Shown: positions 10,516-22,664 of the stretch, one piece after another
Numbering within the stretch: position 1 is the stretch's first letter
Layout of the letters: the number at the start of each line of letters is the position of its first letter
From: Microplitis mediator
Taxonomy: Eukaryota; Arthropoda; Insecta; Hymenoptera; Braconidae
Direction of reading: 5' to 3'
Assembly: GCF_029852145.1 (NCBI RefSeq)
Contig: NC_079974.1
Coordinates: 11,099,041-11,163,040, forward strand
Length of the DNA stretch: 64,000 nucleotides
Notes under the pieces: generated by a model
The model's input: only the letters and a program-made list of their open reading frames with translations
Database searches by the model: none
What the model was told of the DNA's origin: nothing
Program-made: the position numbers and the translations under genes

Positions 10516-13129
10516 ATTTTCTCATCCTTCCTGATCCAGGACTGAGAACTGTGACTTAACTGAGAGTGAAAAACTTAGTACTGCGAACTTTGAACTGAGA
10601 AAATGAGAGTGATTGATGTGTGTCAACACTTTTTATAATTTTCCGTCAGGTTCTAATTGGTGTATTGTTTGGGGGAAAACTGTGTCCAATCGGAACACAG
10701 TTCCTTGGGTCCTTTCCCTTTCCCTAGGATTTTCCGTTAGGGAAGTGGTAAAGGGCACACCCCGATGTAGGCCTATGTGTGTGCGTTATCCACACATACA
10801 CCTACATGCACAATATTTTATGTATAACAATACTTTAATTTATTTATAATTTTATATGAATTTTTCCTATTTAAAAATTATAAATTTACTTATTTTATTT
10901 ACATAAAATTTTATATGTATTCGCGTGAATTTTTATTGGTTTAAGTTTTATTAATTTATTTGTTTAATTGATAGGAATTATTTATTTTAATATTATTTAT
11001 TCAGCTAATTCTTTCGTTAACTTTCTTCATTTAAAAAAAAATTATTTATTCAAATTTCCCTTAGGTAAAATTTATTTTGCGTATTATTTATGTGAATTTT
11101 CTTTGTTAAAAAGTCTTTTATTTAAAATTTAGTTCATTTAATATTATTCTTTTGAATATTCTGGACAACGTGTCATTAAAATCATTTCTTTGCGTATCTA
11201 TTTTACGTTTACGTGGACGCCGAAAGATTATCTACAAAAGTACACTTACAAATGTAGGGCTTACAAGATTATGTACTTCGTTTATTTTACTTATTAAAAA
11301 AATGAGTCACTGTTAAAATTCCTTTTAAAATTTACTTTTTCTTCTAAATATTTTACGTATGTTTCTGTAGATAATTCTTAATTGTTTTCTAAAAAATTAT
11401 TGGCAGCTGGCCTTTGGGCCTTTTTCTATTGTGACCCGAGGGGTCATTATAAATGCATTTGGTTGTTTGCTTTAGCATTTCAATGTGCGTCAGAGCAAAC
11501 AAGTTCACTAATCTTAAAAACATTTTTACAACTAAAATGTCTTATCGCTCTAGAGTTATTAAGATAAATAAAATTTGGTCGCCACGTAATTTAAATAAAA
11601 AAAAAAAAAATTAAATTTAATATAATATAAAAAGTTCAGCGTCTGAGCTGGACGTAACAGATAACTGTTACAACGGACGTTGTAAAGTCGAAATGTTTAT
11701 ATTTTTCATATGGTAATAGTGATTATTTTGTTACTGTACCTTTATTACAATATAATAATTGATTTTGAAATTAGTTCATACATTTTATTTATATAATAAT
11801 CCTAATCCTTTCAACGTTAAAAGTATATTTAATGTTTGCATTGAAAGATAGTTTGTGGTAACTAAAATTTGGACACTACAAATAAAAATAAAAACTAATA
11901 AATTTTACATGAAATTACACTATCGATTATTAAATCGATACATAATATAAAATAGTATAATACATAGTATAAAATACCGTTTATTAACATAAGAATACCG
12001 TTTATTTTTATGCAGTCATGACATTAATATTACCTCAATTGTATGTAAGAGGATGACCTGAAGCTAATGCTTAAGTATGACGTTTATCGTACATCAATTT
12101 TACGGAAAAATATGAGCCGTTTCTCATGTAAGCATATGACGGTATTATTATATCACTTTTACGTCAGAATATGACTTGTAATTTATGTAATTGTATGATT
12201 TATTTCTTACGTAAATAATATATAAATTTATGACTTAAAAATGACATCAGAGTATAATAGGGATAGGACATAATATTTACGTAATATTTAAGTCACCATT
12301 ACGATGTCATATACAAGTCAAATTTTAGGTCAGTTCGTTGTCATAATTATGTCACACTATATGACATCATCTCAAAGTCATCAATGAAGTTATTCTTATG
12401 TCATATCTATGTAAAAATTTTATGATCTCTGTATGACCTGTCTATGACGTCATATGAAGGTCATGTGTTCACTGGGTAATTTGGGATTATTAATCATCTA
12501 GCAATATTTTTGGTCTCATAATTAGTCATTACTTTAATTTGACATTTATTTACTCAATAATTATTGTTAAATATATAATTTTAAATACAAAAAGTGTAAT
12601 AATAATCCAAAGATTGGAAAGTTTTAATTTTGTTTGATTTTATTTTGAATATCAAAGTTATAATAATAATATAAGTATGCAACAATCATAATAAATAAAT
12701 ATTTGCTTGTTAATTACAATTTTATCTTGAATTCATATGATTTTATACAATCATTCCATTTATTATAGCCATTGCACAACTAGCCCCATACTATGCTCAA
12801 CTAGCCCCACTAGCAATTTAGAGCGCTCGCTCATTTCTGGGAATAACTTGTAAATTTATACTCGGATGGTTTTTGTGTCACTAGACCATTTAAAGAGGAC
12901 TAAATTACGAACCTAACAGCACATGAATTGATTAAATCCGATGCATCGTCTTAAAGTTATGGAAGATCAAACCAAAAAGTGATCAACTAGCCCCACCCTG
13001 CCCTACTCAATTATCAATTTTGTGGGAAAAAACTTACATTTACACTTTAAATAAATCAGTTAAAAAATCAAAAATCAAAATTCTGAATAATAAGAAAATT
13101 ACAAAAAAAAAAAAATCGGTCTATCGGTT

Positions 13130-13885
13130 GACCTGCGGGCCAGCCCTAAAACTTCCCGCTATATCCTCGAGCTCGAAAACATTGCAATCGACGCGTTTTA
13201 TTGAGAACTAGAGCTGATTAGATTTTGAAATCGATTGATTCAATTTTTTTGTAGATATTCGAAAAAAAAACGTTCTTCACTATTTCTTTCATCAAAGATA
13301 TCTCTCAAACGAATTGACTAATTGAGATGGTTAAGGTGGCAATCGACGCGTTTTATCAAGTTCTGAAGTTGATCAAATTTTGAAATTGATTTATTGAGTT
13401 GTTTTTGACAAATTTCACAAAAAACTAAACAAAAATGTTTTTTTAATTCTTTCGTTAACGGTTTCTCTTGAACGAATCAACCAATTTTGATAGTTGAGGT
13501 GGCGTTTAACGCGGCTTATAAAGTTTTAGAGCTGATTAGATTTTGGCATCAATCCATCGAGCAAATTAAAAGTTATCCAAATAAAACATTTTCGAACAAA
13601 TTTTATTTTTGAAATATCTCCGAACGCATCTTACCGATTAAGCTAAAATTTTCATAACTCATAGTATTTAACAAGCCGCGTCGAATGACACCTGGGAGAT
13701 CAAAATCAGTTAATCCGTTTAAAAGTTACAGATATTTACGTACGTACATACACACGTACATACACTCGGACATCATCTTGAAATTAGTCAGAATAGCTTT
13801 CTAGAACCTCAAAACGTCAAGATCTGATAGAAAATTGGTTTTCGAATCGGTATTCGGCAACGAATAAATGGTTAGAAAAATCAAT
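13130..13885. repeat. Dispersed repeat family A, copy 2
   Basis: This is a long copy in opposite orientation to copy 1. It has GGCAATCGACGCGTTTTAT, CCTCAAAACGTCAAG and GACATCATCTTGAAATTAGT blocks. It contains a small ACGTACATACACACGTACAT microsatellite where copy 1 has (GT)n. No coding potential. Confidence 0.55.
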
Positions 13886-14163
13886 TAAACACACCCGACC
13901 TTTCTTGTAGAGCGATAAATTTCCTTCAAAAACATGTTACGCTCATTTGACAATAATTATTTTTCAAGGACGTAGAAAATTATTAAAAAAAAAATTTATT
14001 TTAACAAATTCTTCAAACTTTGATCTCGAATATCTTTTAAATGGTGAAAGTTATCGCTTGAACACTTAAATCCTTTCTTGTAGAGCATTCGATTTCCTAT
14101 GAAATCATGTATAATGATTTGGTTAAACCATTAATCAATAATGAGATACGGTCTTTAATATAA
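13886..14163. repeat. Fragments of hairpin-clan modules
   Basis: Two copies of TTTCTTGTAGAGCRWTMRATTTCCT lie about 170 bp apart. They match a module found in the arms of the large hairpin elements. There is no palindrome of its own and no gene. Confidence 0.4.
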
Positions 14164-14518
14164 CCCTGGCGGTTTTGAATCACCCTGGAAACACCCTGGA
14201 ATCACGGTGGTTACACGGTGGGTTTTTTTTCATTTTATCACCGTGATTCTATGGTGGTTACACGGTGTACCCACCCTGATTCCACGGTGGTTACACGGTG
14301 TACCCGCCATGATTCCACGTACACCGCGTAATCACCGTGGATACACCGTGGAATCTCGGTGAATACACCGTGGAATCATGGTGAGTACACCGTGTAACCA
14401 CCGTGTATACACGGTGATAAAATGGCACAAACCCACTGTGTAACCACCCTGGATCCACCGTGATTCCACTGTGTTTCCACTCCCAGGGTGTTTCCAGGGT
14501 GATTCAAAACTGCCAGGG
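14164..14518. mobile_element. 355-bp MITE filled with CACCGTG/CACGGTG repeats
   Basis: The inverted ends begin CCCTGGCGGTTTTGAATCAC and end GATTCAAAACTGCCAGGG, continuing into GGAAACACCCTGG. Between them a palindromic CACGGTG motif, spaced by TTACACGGTG or GGAATCAC, recurs throughout. It has no protein. The class is not assigned. Confidence 0.65.
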
Positions 14519-14570
14519 AAGGAACTAAAGAAAAAATGGAAAACTGCGATGAGGAGGATCTTCCTATTAA

Positions 14571-15470
14571 TACATTGGTCACAAAAATTAAGGGATAGAA
14601 GAAAAATCCGAAATTTTTAGGTGGTTTTCAACATGCTGTAACTCGGTGAAAAATGATCGTATAAGAAAATTAAAGAAAACAAATTGTCGTCTCAAGTTTC
14701 AAGTTTTCAGATCTGGACCTCAAAATTTTTTATCATGCACGGTTCCGGAGTACTCATAAGAAAACCAACGAAAAAAAAATTTTCAAAATTTTTGCTGGTT
14801 TTTCAAAACATCTATGGGCGTTAATAAATTTTTTTGAATAATCCGACCGTATGACTTTTTAGGAAATTTTTTGCCCTTTAATTTGGCGGTCTGAAAAAGT
14901 CTCTACGACGATTTGGCGCCGAGTTATCATTGATCAAAGCAAGAATGTCCATTTTGGCTTTGATAATCAATAACTCCGAATGCATTGGTCGTACAGAGAA
15001 TGGAAGCAGGGTTTTGAAAACTGGAAAACATTCTCTATAAGGCAAAATTAGTGGCTTTTGATAAAAAAATTTTTTTTAAGCGATATTGTTTAATAAAAAA
15101 AAGGTCAAAATTCGCAAATTTTAGGATATTCGGAAATCTTTGCTATAACTTTGGATGTAACGCATGAACCAAGGATATCATTGTTTTTTTTTTCAACCTC
15201 AAAGTGTCCCGAAAAAACCCTGAAAATTTCAAATCGCTGCGATTTTTCTTTCTTAGTGCTCCGAAGCTTTAAATTTATCGATTTTGTCAAAAATGACAAT
15301 AATTGGTAGTTTCTCGGTTTTTGTTCATTTTTAGGTAGATTTTTCTAAAATCTAACTATTGTATTTGTCCTCATGGTCGATTTTTTAAGGAATTTTGTCA
15401 CAACCTATCATAATTAGTTGAGTAGGGTTCGAAAATACCATCCGTTTAAAAATTTATATATGTGTATACA
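14571..15470. mobile_element. Tc1/mariner-like foldback, left arm
   Basis: The left terminus is TACATTGGTCACAAAAATTA followed by AGGGATAG. Its partner TIR lies at 19384-19411. Internal blocks (GTTTTCAGATCTGGACC, and TAGATTTT...CTAACTATTGTATTTGTCC) are complementary to the right arm at 19113-19411. The TA-bounded ends and CACTGGTCAC terminus fit the Tc1/mariner group; no transposase is present. The 3.6 kb between the arms is three later insertions. Confidence 0.6.
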
Positions 15471-17021
15471 TTAGGGTGGTCCTCATTTTGGACATTTTCG
15501 AATTTTTATGCTCCCAGAGGCTTATGTGGTTCGAAATAAATAAAAAAAAATATCCTCAAAGCTTCAGGTCTCTATCTCAATTTTAACCCGTGCCGCACAG
15601 CGATGTAAGTTTCCCATTTAAATAACACGGGGTTTTTGGCATTGAACGATTAAGTTTTTATTCCGGCTAAAGTAATTGTTCGAAAAATTTGAAACTCTGT
15701 AGACTTTATCCTCATATTAGCAGCTACTCCTCAGAATTTTTACAGATTTTTAGCTACTATAATTTTGGGGGTACAGCATGATGAAAAAAAAGAAAAAAAT
15801 TATTTTCTTTATTTTTAGCTAAAATTTTTTTCAAATAACATATCAAATCACTCTGCATCCTTATCAGAAGTTCTTACTTTTTTTCATTCTTGCACCTATA
15901 AGTGGGTGAACGGTATATCTTTGTTGCACTAATACAGTACTCAGAAACTTTGCATTAGTGTGCAGTAAAGTGTTCCTTAAAAGGATTCTTTAAATTTATT
16001 ACGATTACCTCACAAACGGTTTTAATTACGGCAGAAAAAAATTCCCTTAAAGTTTGAGCTCTTAATTCCAACGGAACCACGTGTCGCAAATTTTGTTTTT
16101 GTGATTTGTTAAGTTTATTATATTTATTTATAAAAGAGATCTATTTTATTAATAATTTATTATAGTTAGAAAATTGTAAACAAATAATTATTTTGATATT
16201 ATAATGCACAAAACTATCAACCTTTTGTTTATTATTTATTGCTTAAAACAAATAATAAACTTAAAGGTGACCAACTTATTTAAGCGAACATTGGAAGAAA
16301 TTTAATTTATTGATAATATTTATCAACTGTTAAACTGAGACATAATATGATTAGTGGCATTGATATACCGATCTCAGATATCCATTGAATGCATTATGTA
16401 TTTTTGAAAAAGACACATTGTCAAATAACATAAACAAAAAGATTTCTTGAAAAAATCACAAAAAAAATTTTGCGGTAACTCTTCCCGTTAGAATTAAGAG
16501 CTTAAACTTTAAGGGAATTTTTACTGTTGTAATTGAAAAAAAATGCTCCTGATTACTGTATTAGTGCAACAAAGATATGCCGTTCACCCACTTGGGTGCG
16601 AGAATGAAAAAAAGTAAGAACTTCTGATAAGCATGCAGAGTGATTCAATATGTTATTTGAAAAAAAATTTTAGCTAAAAATAAAAAAAATAATTTTTTTC
16701 TTTTTTTTGATCATGCTGTACCCCCAAAATTATAGTAGCTAAAAATCTGTAAAAATTCTGAGGAGCAGCTGGTAATATAAGGATAAAGTCTACAGAGTTT
16801 CAAATTTTTCGAACAATTACTTTAGCCGGAATAAAAACTTAATCGTTCAATGCCACAAACCCCGTGTTATTTAAATGGGAAACTTACATTGCTGTGCGGC
16901 ACGGGTTAAAATTGAGATAGAGCCCTGAAACTTTGAGGATATTTTTTTTTATTCATTTCGGACCACATAAGCCTCTGGGAGCATAAACATTCGAAAATGT
17001 CCAAAATAAGGACCACCCTAA
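15471..17021. mobile_element. Hairpin element H1 (1.55-kb palindrome, TTAGGGTGG...CCACCCTAA)
   Basis: The two halves are reverse complements from the tips (TTAGGGTGGTCCTCATTTTG, and its partner ending at 17021) to a centre near 16246. Arms are roughly 600-750 nt with a few small asymmetries. It abuts a TATATA-rich left flank and a long (TA)n run on the right. There is no ORF beyond palindrome noise. Confidence 0.8.
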
Positions 17022-17033
17022 TATTTATATATA

Positions 17034-17097
<64 letters not shown>
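17022..17097. repeat. (TA)n microsatellite between H1 and H2
   Basis: About 75 bp of almost pure TA repeat. It separates two hairpin elements and is the apparent insertion target of both. Confidence 0.9.
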
Positions 17098-17101
<4 letters not shown>

Positions 17102-18004
17102 GATGGCGCAAAAAAACCGACTATTTTTTTTTTTTCGATCTCGCATGAAAATTTGTTGGTTTACGATGTTTTGAGAACCCTCTCCAAAAATCAGCTCGAT
17201 AAAAAATTTTCAAGAGGTCGCTCACGAATTTTGAAAATATCAAAAATGATGGAAATTCGGATTTTTATTGCTAAATTTTTTTCTTTCTCGTGGCAGCAAT
17301 AGTTTATATTTGTAAAATCATGACTATGCTGGAAATTTCAGCCCAAAATTTAAATGTTTGAACGGTGCTCAAGAATTTTGAATATTAACTGATAACTAAC
17401 TATGATATGTAACTAATAGTTTGAATTAGTTTTTATATTTTTTTATAACTCAATTATTGTCATTTCACTTAAATATAACTTTTGCATAACTAAAAATATA
17501 CAGGACAGTCTTAAACAATAAAATTTGGTAAGTTTTGAATAAGCGAAAAAACCTAAAAATTGAATTAAAAAATAAAAAAGTATGTAAAAAACTTGATATT
17601 TCTATTTCTCGGGTTATATTATCATTCATTGTCATCCAAATTGATGGTGAAAAAATCAAGAAGCTTTATTATAAATATTTAAGGGTCGCTCAAAAACGTC
17701 CAAAAGACAGCACTCGGAAACATTCAAAATTCTTGAGCGAGGTTTAAATATTCAAATTTTGGGCTGAAATTCTCAGCGTAGTCATGATTTCACAAATATA
17801 AACTATTGCTGCCACGAGAAAGATAAAAATTTAGAAATAAAAATCCGAATTTTGATTATTTTTTATATTTTTAAAATTCGTGAGCGACCTCTTGAAAATT
17901 TTTATCGAGCTGATTTTTGGAGAGGCTTCTCAAAACATCGTAAACCAACAAATTTTCATGCGAGGTCGAAAAAAAAAAAAAATAGTCGGTTTTTTTGCGC
18001 CACC

Positions 18005-18008
<4 letters not shown>
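17098..18008. mobile_element. Hairpin element H2 (TTAGGRTGGCGC...GCGCCACCCTAA)
   Basis: 911 bp. The arms are about 290 nt each, from GCGCAAAAAAACCGACTATT inward, around an asymmetric interior of about 330 nt. The element at 38714-39606 is a second member of the same family with the interior inverted. Non-coding. Confidence 0.8.
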
Positions 18009-18039
<31 letters not shown>

Positions 18040-18042
<3 letters not shown>

Positions 18043-19112
18043 AACGGGTTTTTCGCCACCGGGGATCTACCGGAGTGAAGTCCGAATACACTTACAATTT
18101 TTGGCAACCTTGTTCAAAATTATTTGTTGGGCGCCAGGTGATGTAATAATCACGAAATAAACAATTATCAAAATCGGCTCAGGGTGGCGGATCGGGGAAA
18201 GGTCAGGCACTTAAAATTACGATGAATAATTGATCAGAACTCAAAATAATTAGTCGTACATCAATTATTTTCGTGTTTAAATTAGTCGTATATTAAACAC
18301 GAAAATAATTGATCGGTATCACAAAAATAATCGGTTACAAACAAAATAATAAATTGCCGTTGTCGGCTTGACTCGATATAAACAAAACCAAATTGCTCGT
18401 AGTTGATCGGAAACAAAATCAGTTTATTGCTAAAAAAAAAAAACACAGTCGGTTGACGAAATTAAAATAAAATAATTTTATTGTCCGGAGACACACATAC
18501 AACGAAATACTTGACGAGTGACGTCAGAGTATTCTTACACGGCCAGACTCGGCTGGCACAACGAATGAGAGAGAGATAATCCGCAACTCTCAGAAATACT
18601 CGAATATAAAATAAAATAAAATATAATATAATATTGAATTTCCGTAACGCGTCAAATTGCATTGGCATACAATTATTACTCGTAATTAATTAATTAATTC
18701 TATTATTATTACACGAGACACAGTTCACTTATTTAATACAAAAAACCACAGTCGTACACTTGTCAGTTCGCGCCGATGCATCGGCTTGTTCACTTGTTCA
18801 CAAAACTCGGAGATTTGTTCACAAAATTATCGTATTATTATTTACGTAATAATTATTACTCGCGATTTAATTGTTCTTTCCGTAATCGAAGTTGTTCTTT
18901 TTAGTTGTGAATCAAATTGATCAAAAACGTGGCCGCTCAATTCGAAGTACCCAACGGATCTCTCGTTCCAATCAATGCGTCGGGTCGATTGTTTCGGTCA
19001 AAGTCGGAATTTTTGCTCATAGGTGTCACCAGAATTGGCTCACCGGATAACTATTGATTTTATTCAAATAATTTCAAATCTCGGGTCGATGTCGAATTTT
19101 CATCATGTTACA
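18040..19112. mobile_element. Solo-LTR-like insertion, TGTAAC...GTTACA
   Basis: 1073 bp with TG...CA ends and a 6-bp inverted terminal pair, inserted between (TA)n sequence and ATATAC. It lies in the centre of the Tc1-like foldback. It includes TTGGGCGCCAGGTG at about 18128, which resembles an LTR-retroelement primer site but is inside the unit. No retroelement protein is nearby, hence a solo LTR. Confidence 0.5.
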
Positions 19113-19411
19113 ATATACATACACACATATAAATTTTTTAACGGATGGTATTTTCGAACCCTACTCAACTAATTATGATAGGTTGTGACAAAATTCCTTG
19201 AAAAATCGACCATGAGGACAAATACAATAGTTAGATTTTAGAAAAATCTACCTAGAAATTGCGGTCCAGATCTGAAAACTAGAAACTTGAGGCTACAATT
19301 TGCTTTTTTAAATTTTTTTCTACGACCATTTTTTACCGAGTTACAGCATGTTGAAAATCACCCAAAAATTTCTGATTTTTTTTCTATCCCTTAATTTGTG
19401 TGACCAGTGTA
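19113..19411. mobile_element. Tc1/mariner-like foldback, right arm
   Basis: Complement of the left arm (14571-15470) with about 600 bp missing. It ends CTATCCCTTAATTTGTGTGA followed by CCAGTGTA. The nearly identical terminus at 48382-48531 shows this is a family. Confidence 0.6.
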
Positions 19412-19809
19412 TTTTATTTAAACAACGCAGCATATCAAAGATACATATTTAAACGGTATTTTGTAAAACTTTTAATTAAAAATTCAGAAAACTCAGCCGT
19501 TTTCTTAAATTATTACTATTTTGCATTGTGTGAGGCTGAATAGCCAGATGATTATAATAATAATTATAATAATTTATTCAATGTATAGATAATTACATCC
19601 TTTTACGTTTTCACACATTAGTTTACTTTCATATATTTTCCTTTACTTTATTTTACTTTATTTTAACTTTTGTCTTTCTCTTCTTTTCCTTGAACTGCCT
19701 CTTTTTGTTGCTTGCTTATTCCTAATTATATCACAGCTTTTTTAATCTTTACTTTTTCTTTGGTATCTTTGCACAGCCCTCGTTCTTTAAATTACATTCT
19801 GTTCTTAAA

Positions 19810-20529
19810 TTACCTCTCCATCCCTTCCGTTCTCTTTTTCGACATTTCTTGGTATTTTTTCATGTACTCACATATCTCCTTTATGGGTTCCCCTCTTAGC
19901 GTTTTCATGAGCAACCAGTCAAAATCTGCCTCCCATTTATCCTTTATCCATTCGTGTACCCACTCTTTCGTTTCACTTTTCATCCCTCTTTGGACTTCTC
20001 TGCATCTGACTATGTGTTCTATCGTTTCTTCTTCATTTCCACACACTCTGCACGACCAATCACTGAACCCTTTTTTTCCTGCCTTCTCTATATTCCCGCA
20101 TCTTAGTCTGCACCATGTTTCCTTTACCCACGTCAGAATCCTCTTGTCCATCCAATAGGGTTCTCCACCGACGTTGGTTTTTATGAACTTGAATCTCAGA
20201 TTGTACGTTGAGTTTTTCATCTTTTCCTCATCCTCTCTTATTATTTTTTCCCTGAACATGATTATTCCTTCCTCTAGTCTTTCTCTTATTTTTTCTTTGT
20301 CTTCTCTGTTCCAAATCCTCTTTATGACGTCCTCACATTTCATCTCTTCCATTGCTTCCTTAAACTCCCTTCCCCATTTTGATGGTTCATTGTTCAGAAT
20401 GTTCCTACATTCTTCTCTTAGGCATATCTAGGTCCATCTTGCCTCTTCCGCTTCCATTATATCTTTTATGAATTTGCATTCTCTTTTTCTAATCACCACC
20501 TTGATGCTTTCCATTCCTGCTTCCGTTCT
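19810..20529 (-). pseudogene. LINE C-terminal region with zinc-knuckle motif
   Basis: This continues the reverse-transcriptase frame after two stops. It contains WSCRVCGNEEETIEHIVRC, a Cys-Cys-His-Cys pattern that follows the reverse transcriptase in many insect LINEs and probably binds nucleic acid. The region ends with a stop at 19810, about 260 bp before the 3' tail. Confidence 0.7.
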
Positions 20530-22029
20530 CTATACATATTCCGGCGTGTTCTTTGTTACCCCTAACGCTGCTTTGCAATACCTGCTATATACTTTTTCTA
20601 TTTCTTGACTGCCCTTCCATCCCCATATCTCCACCCCGTATAACCCCCTTGATCTCACTAATGTGTCATATAAGTACATTCTGTCCTTTATTGTGCTTCT
20701 GTCCGTTCTTTTGATGAGTCCCCATGTTGCACACAGCGCATTTTGCGCTTTGCCTGCCAGGTATCTCATGTGCTTTCTCCAGTTAATCGTGTTTGTCATC
20801 CAGCATCTGAAGTATTTGAATTCTTTCACCTCCTCAATTTCTTCTCCACCAAACTTCCATTTCGACTTCTCTTTATTTGCTCTTCCTTTGCTTCCTACCA
20901 CCATCACTTTTGTCTTTTGTGTGTTGACCCTCAGCCCATTTTCCTCTGCGTATTTTCTGAGCATTTCCAACATCCTCCTGAGACTCCCTTCATCCTCTTC
21001 AAGTATCGTCACATCATCCGCATATTTTCCTAGAAAAATTTTGATTTTTCCTATTACTATCCCTCCCACGTTCCTTTTTTCAAACTCTTTATCCACATCC
21101 TCTAGGAACGAATTGAACAGCAGGGGGCTTAACGGGCATCTTTGTTTCACCCCTTTCCTTGACCTGAATTTTCTTGTCACTTTCCCATTTACCACCACTC
21201 TGTTTTCCGTTCTTTCGTATATAGGTTTTATGTATCTTAGCATCCTTCCCTTGACCCCAACTTCCTCCAGTTTTCCAAAGAGCCTCTTTCTGTTTACACT
21301 GTCGAAAGCTGTTTCGAACTCAACATAGCACACATATCCTTTATTCTTTCTCCTCTTTGTTCTATGATTTATCGCTGCGTTGAGCACGAAAATCTGATCT
21401 CTCGTCCCTCTTTTCCTTCTGAAGCCTGCCTGACTTTCCCCTATGACCCCTTTCTCCTCTGTCCATTTTTCCAGCCTGTTCGTCACCACATTCATTAGTA
21501 TCTTGTAGCCTATGTCAAGTAACGAGATTCCTCTGTGGTTCTCCGGCTTTTTCGTGTCCCCCTTCTTGTAAATCGATGTTATGTGCGCCATTTTCCAACC
21601 CTCCGGTATCTCTCCAGTCATCCACACTTCGTTTATTACCTCTTTTAGTTCTCACTGACCTTCCTTCGGCATCGCTTTGAAGAATTCCACCGCTAGTCCA
21701 TCCTGACCTGGTGCTTTTTTATTCTTCATTTTTCTTATAGCTTTTCTTATTTCATCCATTTCTATCTCCGCTTCCATTACATCCTCATTCATTGCCTCTT
21801 CTTCCCACCTGCCGTTTCTTGTGTGCTCTTCATTGTTGCTCTCCTCCTCTCCTCTTTTTTCCCTTTCTTCCTCTTTGTTTTCTTCTTCATTTTTTGTTTG
21901 TTCTTCTTCCTCCTTTCCTCCTAAAATTTTCTGGAAATGTTCTATCCACTGTTCCTCCTTAATTCCCTCACTCACCTCCCCTCTGCTCTTCCCTCTGAAC
22001 GCGTTTATTGCTTCCCACCACTGAGTCAT
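20530..22029 (-). pseudogene. LINE reverse transcriptase (interrupted)
   Basis: One frame, broken by an in-frame TGA between 21652 and 21627, encodes a classic non-LTR reverse transcriptase. The order is KKAPGQDGL, IYKKGD, NHRGISLL, QAGFRRKRGTRDQIF, an altered ETAFDSV block (usually KAFD), KQRCPLSPLLF, and the catalytic KYADDVTIL. It copies its RNA at a nicked chromosomal target in the nucleus. The Phe-Glu in place of the usual Asp/Lys around the AFD motif and the stop mark it as inactive. It ends with a stop after NTPEYV. Confidence 0.85.
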
Positions 22030-22166
22030 GTTTTTACTCTTGTTTATTTTCTTTCTTTTTTCTTCTCTTCATTCTTCTTGCCTCTTCTTGCATGTTTCTC
22101 TGTACTCTTTTCTTTTTTCGTGCAATTCTTTCTTGTGTTTTTTGCTGTTCATTTTTATTTGCTTCT

Positions 22167-22664
22167 TTAGCGCTTCAAATATTTCTTTCCTTTTCCTTCT
22201 GCACTCTTCGTTGAACCATTGGCAGTCCTTTCTTCTTTTTTTGCTCTTTTTTCCATTTCACATATTCTCGCTGCTGTTTTTGTGGTTTCTACCATTCTCT
22301 CCCAGTTTCTTTCTTTTCCTTCCGCCTCGCCTTCTCTCCATTGTTTTTTCCATACTTCTTCATATTCCTCTATTTTTTCTCCGTTCCATTTGCACCTAAA
22401 CCTGTTTTCTTTTTCGCTGTCTTCCCTCAACTTCTCGTCCCAATTTTCTTCTTGTCGTCCGTCTGAGTCTTCCCCCGATGCGTCATTTTCGTCCTTTTTC
22501 TCTCTCTTAAGTGCCAGTGCGATTGGTAGGTGGTCTGATTCTGTTGCTGGCAGGATTCTCATATTATATATTTTCATTCCCCTTCCACCGCCTTCTCTCA
22601 TAACTAAGTCAATTACTATGCTGCTGTCCTCCTCCCCTCCACCAATGAATGTAACTGCTGAATA
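22167..22664 (-). pseudogene. LINE endonuclease C-terminus and linker (truncated)
   Basis: The readable protein starts in the endonuclease fold: FIGGGEEDSSIVIDLV upstream of the first ATG, then the SDHLPIALAL motif, whose histidine is part of the APE active centre. A long Glu/Lys-rich linker follows. The N-terminal two-thirds of the endonuclease is absent. The frame differs from the reverse transcriptase downstream, so there is at least one frameshift between 22167 and 22029. Confidence 0.7.

Larger units (their letters stand above)
9163..12477. mobile_element. Inner TA-flanked element, TIR CCCAGTGAACAC, with ACGT arrays
   Basis: ACCCAGTGAACAC at 9163 and its exact complement GTGTTCACTGGGT at 12465-12477 bound the element, and each TIR abuts TA. 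Subterminal regions (about 9180-9475 and 12040-12470) are dense in TGACGTCA, TACGTAA and TATGACGT variants on both strands. This clustering of short motifs resembles the subterminal binding arrays of some cut-and-paste transposons. The middle holds decayed coding and LTR-like debris. Confidence 0.6.
8691..13005. mobile_element. Outer TA-flanked DNA element, TIR GGGCAGGGYGGGGCTAGTTG
   Basis: Terminal inverted repeats of about 25 bp lie at 8691-8715 and 12981-13005, with one C/T difference and TA at each outer edge. A second GGGGCTAGTTGAGCAT motif lies inside each end (about 9055 and 12790). No transposase is readable. Most of the interior is occupied by another nested element at 9163-12477, so the original was probably under 1 kb. 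Confidence 0.65.
19546..22664 (-). mobile_element. Non-LTR (LINE) retrotransposon, 5'-truncated, APE type
   Basis: On the minus strand, in order, are the end of an AP-like endonuclease (SDHLPI), a reverse transcriptase (YADD core) and a C-terminal cysteine-histidine knuckle. An AT-rich 3' tail with TAATAATAATTATAATAATT near 19555 follows. The 5' end stops inside the endonuclease near 22664, typical of incomplete target-primed reverse transcription. The clade is not settled (I/Jockey/R1-like). Confidence 0.85.

Noticed and set aside
10613..10849. 78-codon frame in the ACGT-array element
   Set aside because: No domain or family resemblance and no support from neighbours.
17852..18160. 102-codon plus frame containing an Ile-Tyr run
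   Set aside because: It crosses a hairpin tip, a TA microsatellite and an LTR start; no single gene could have this structure.
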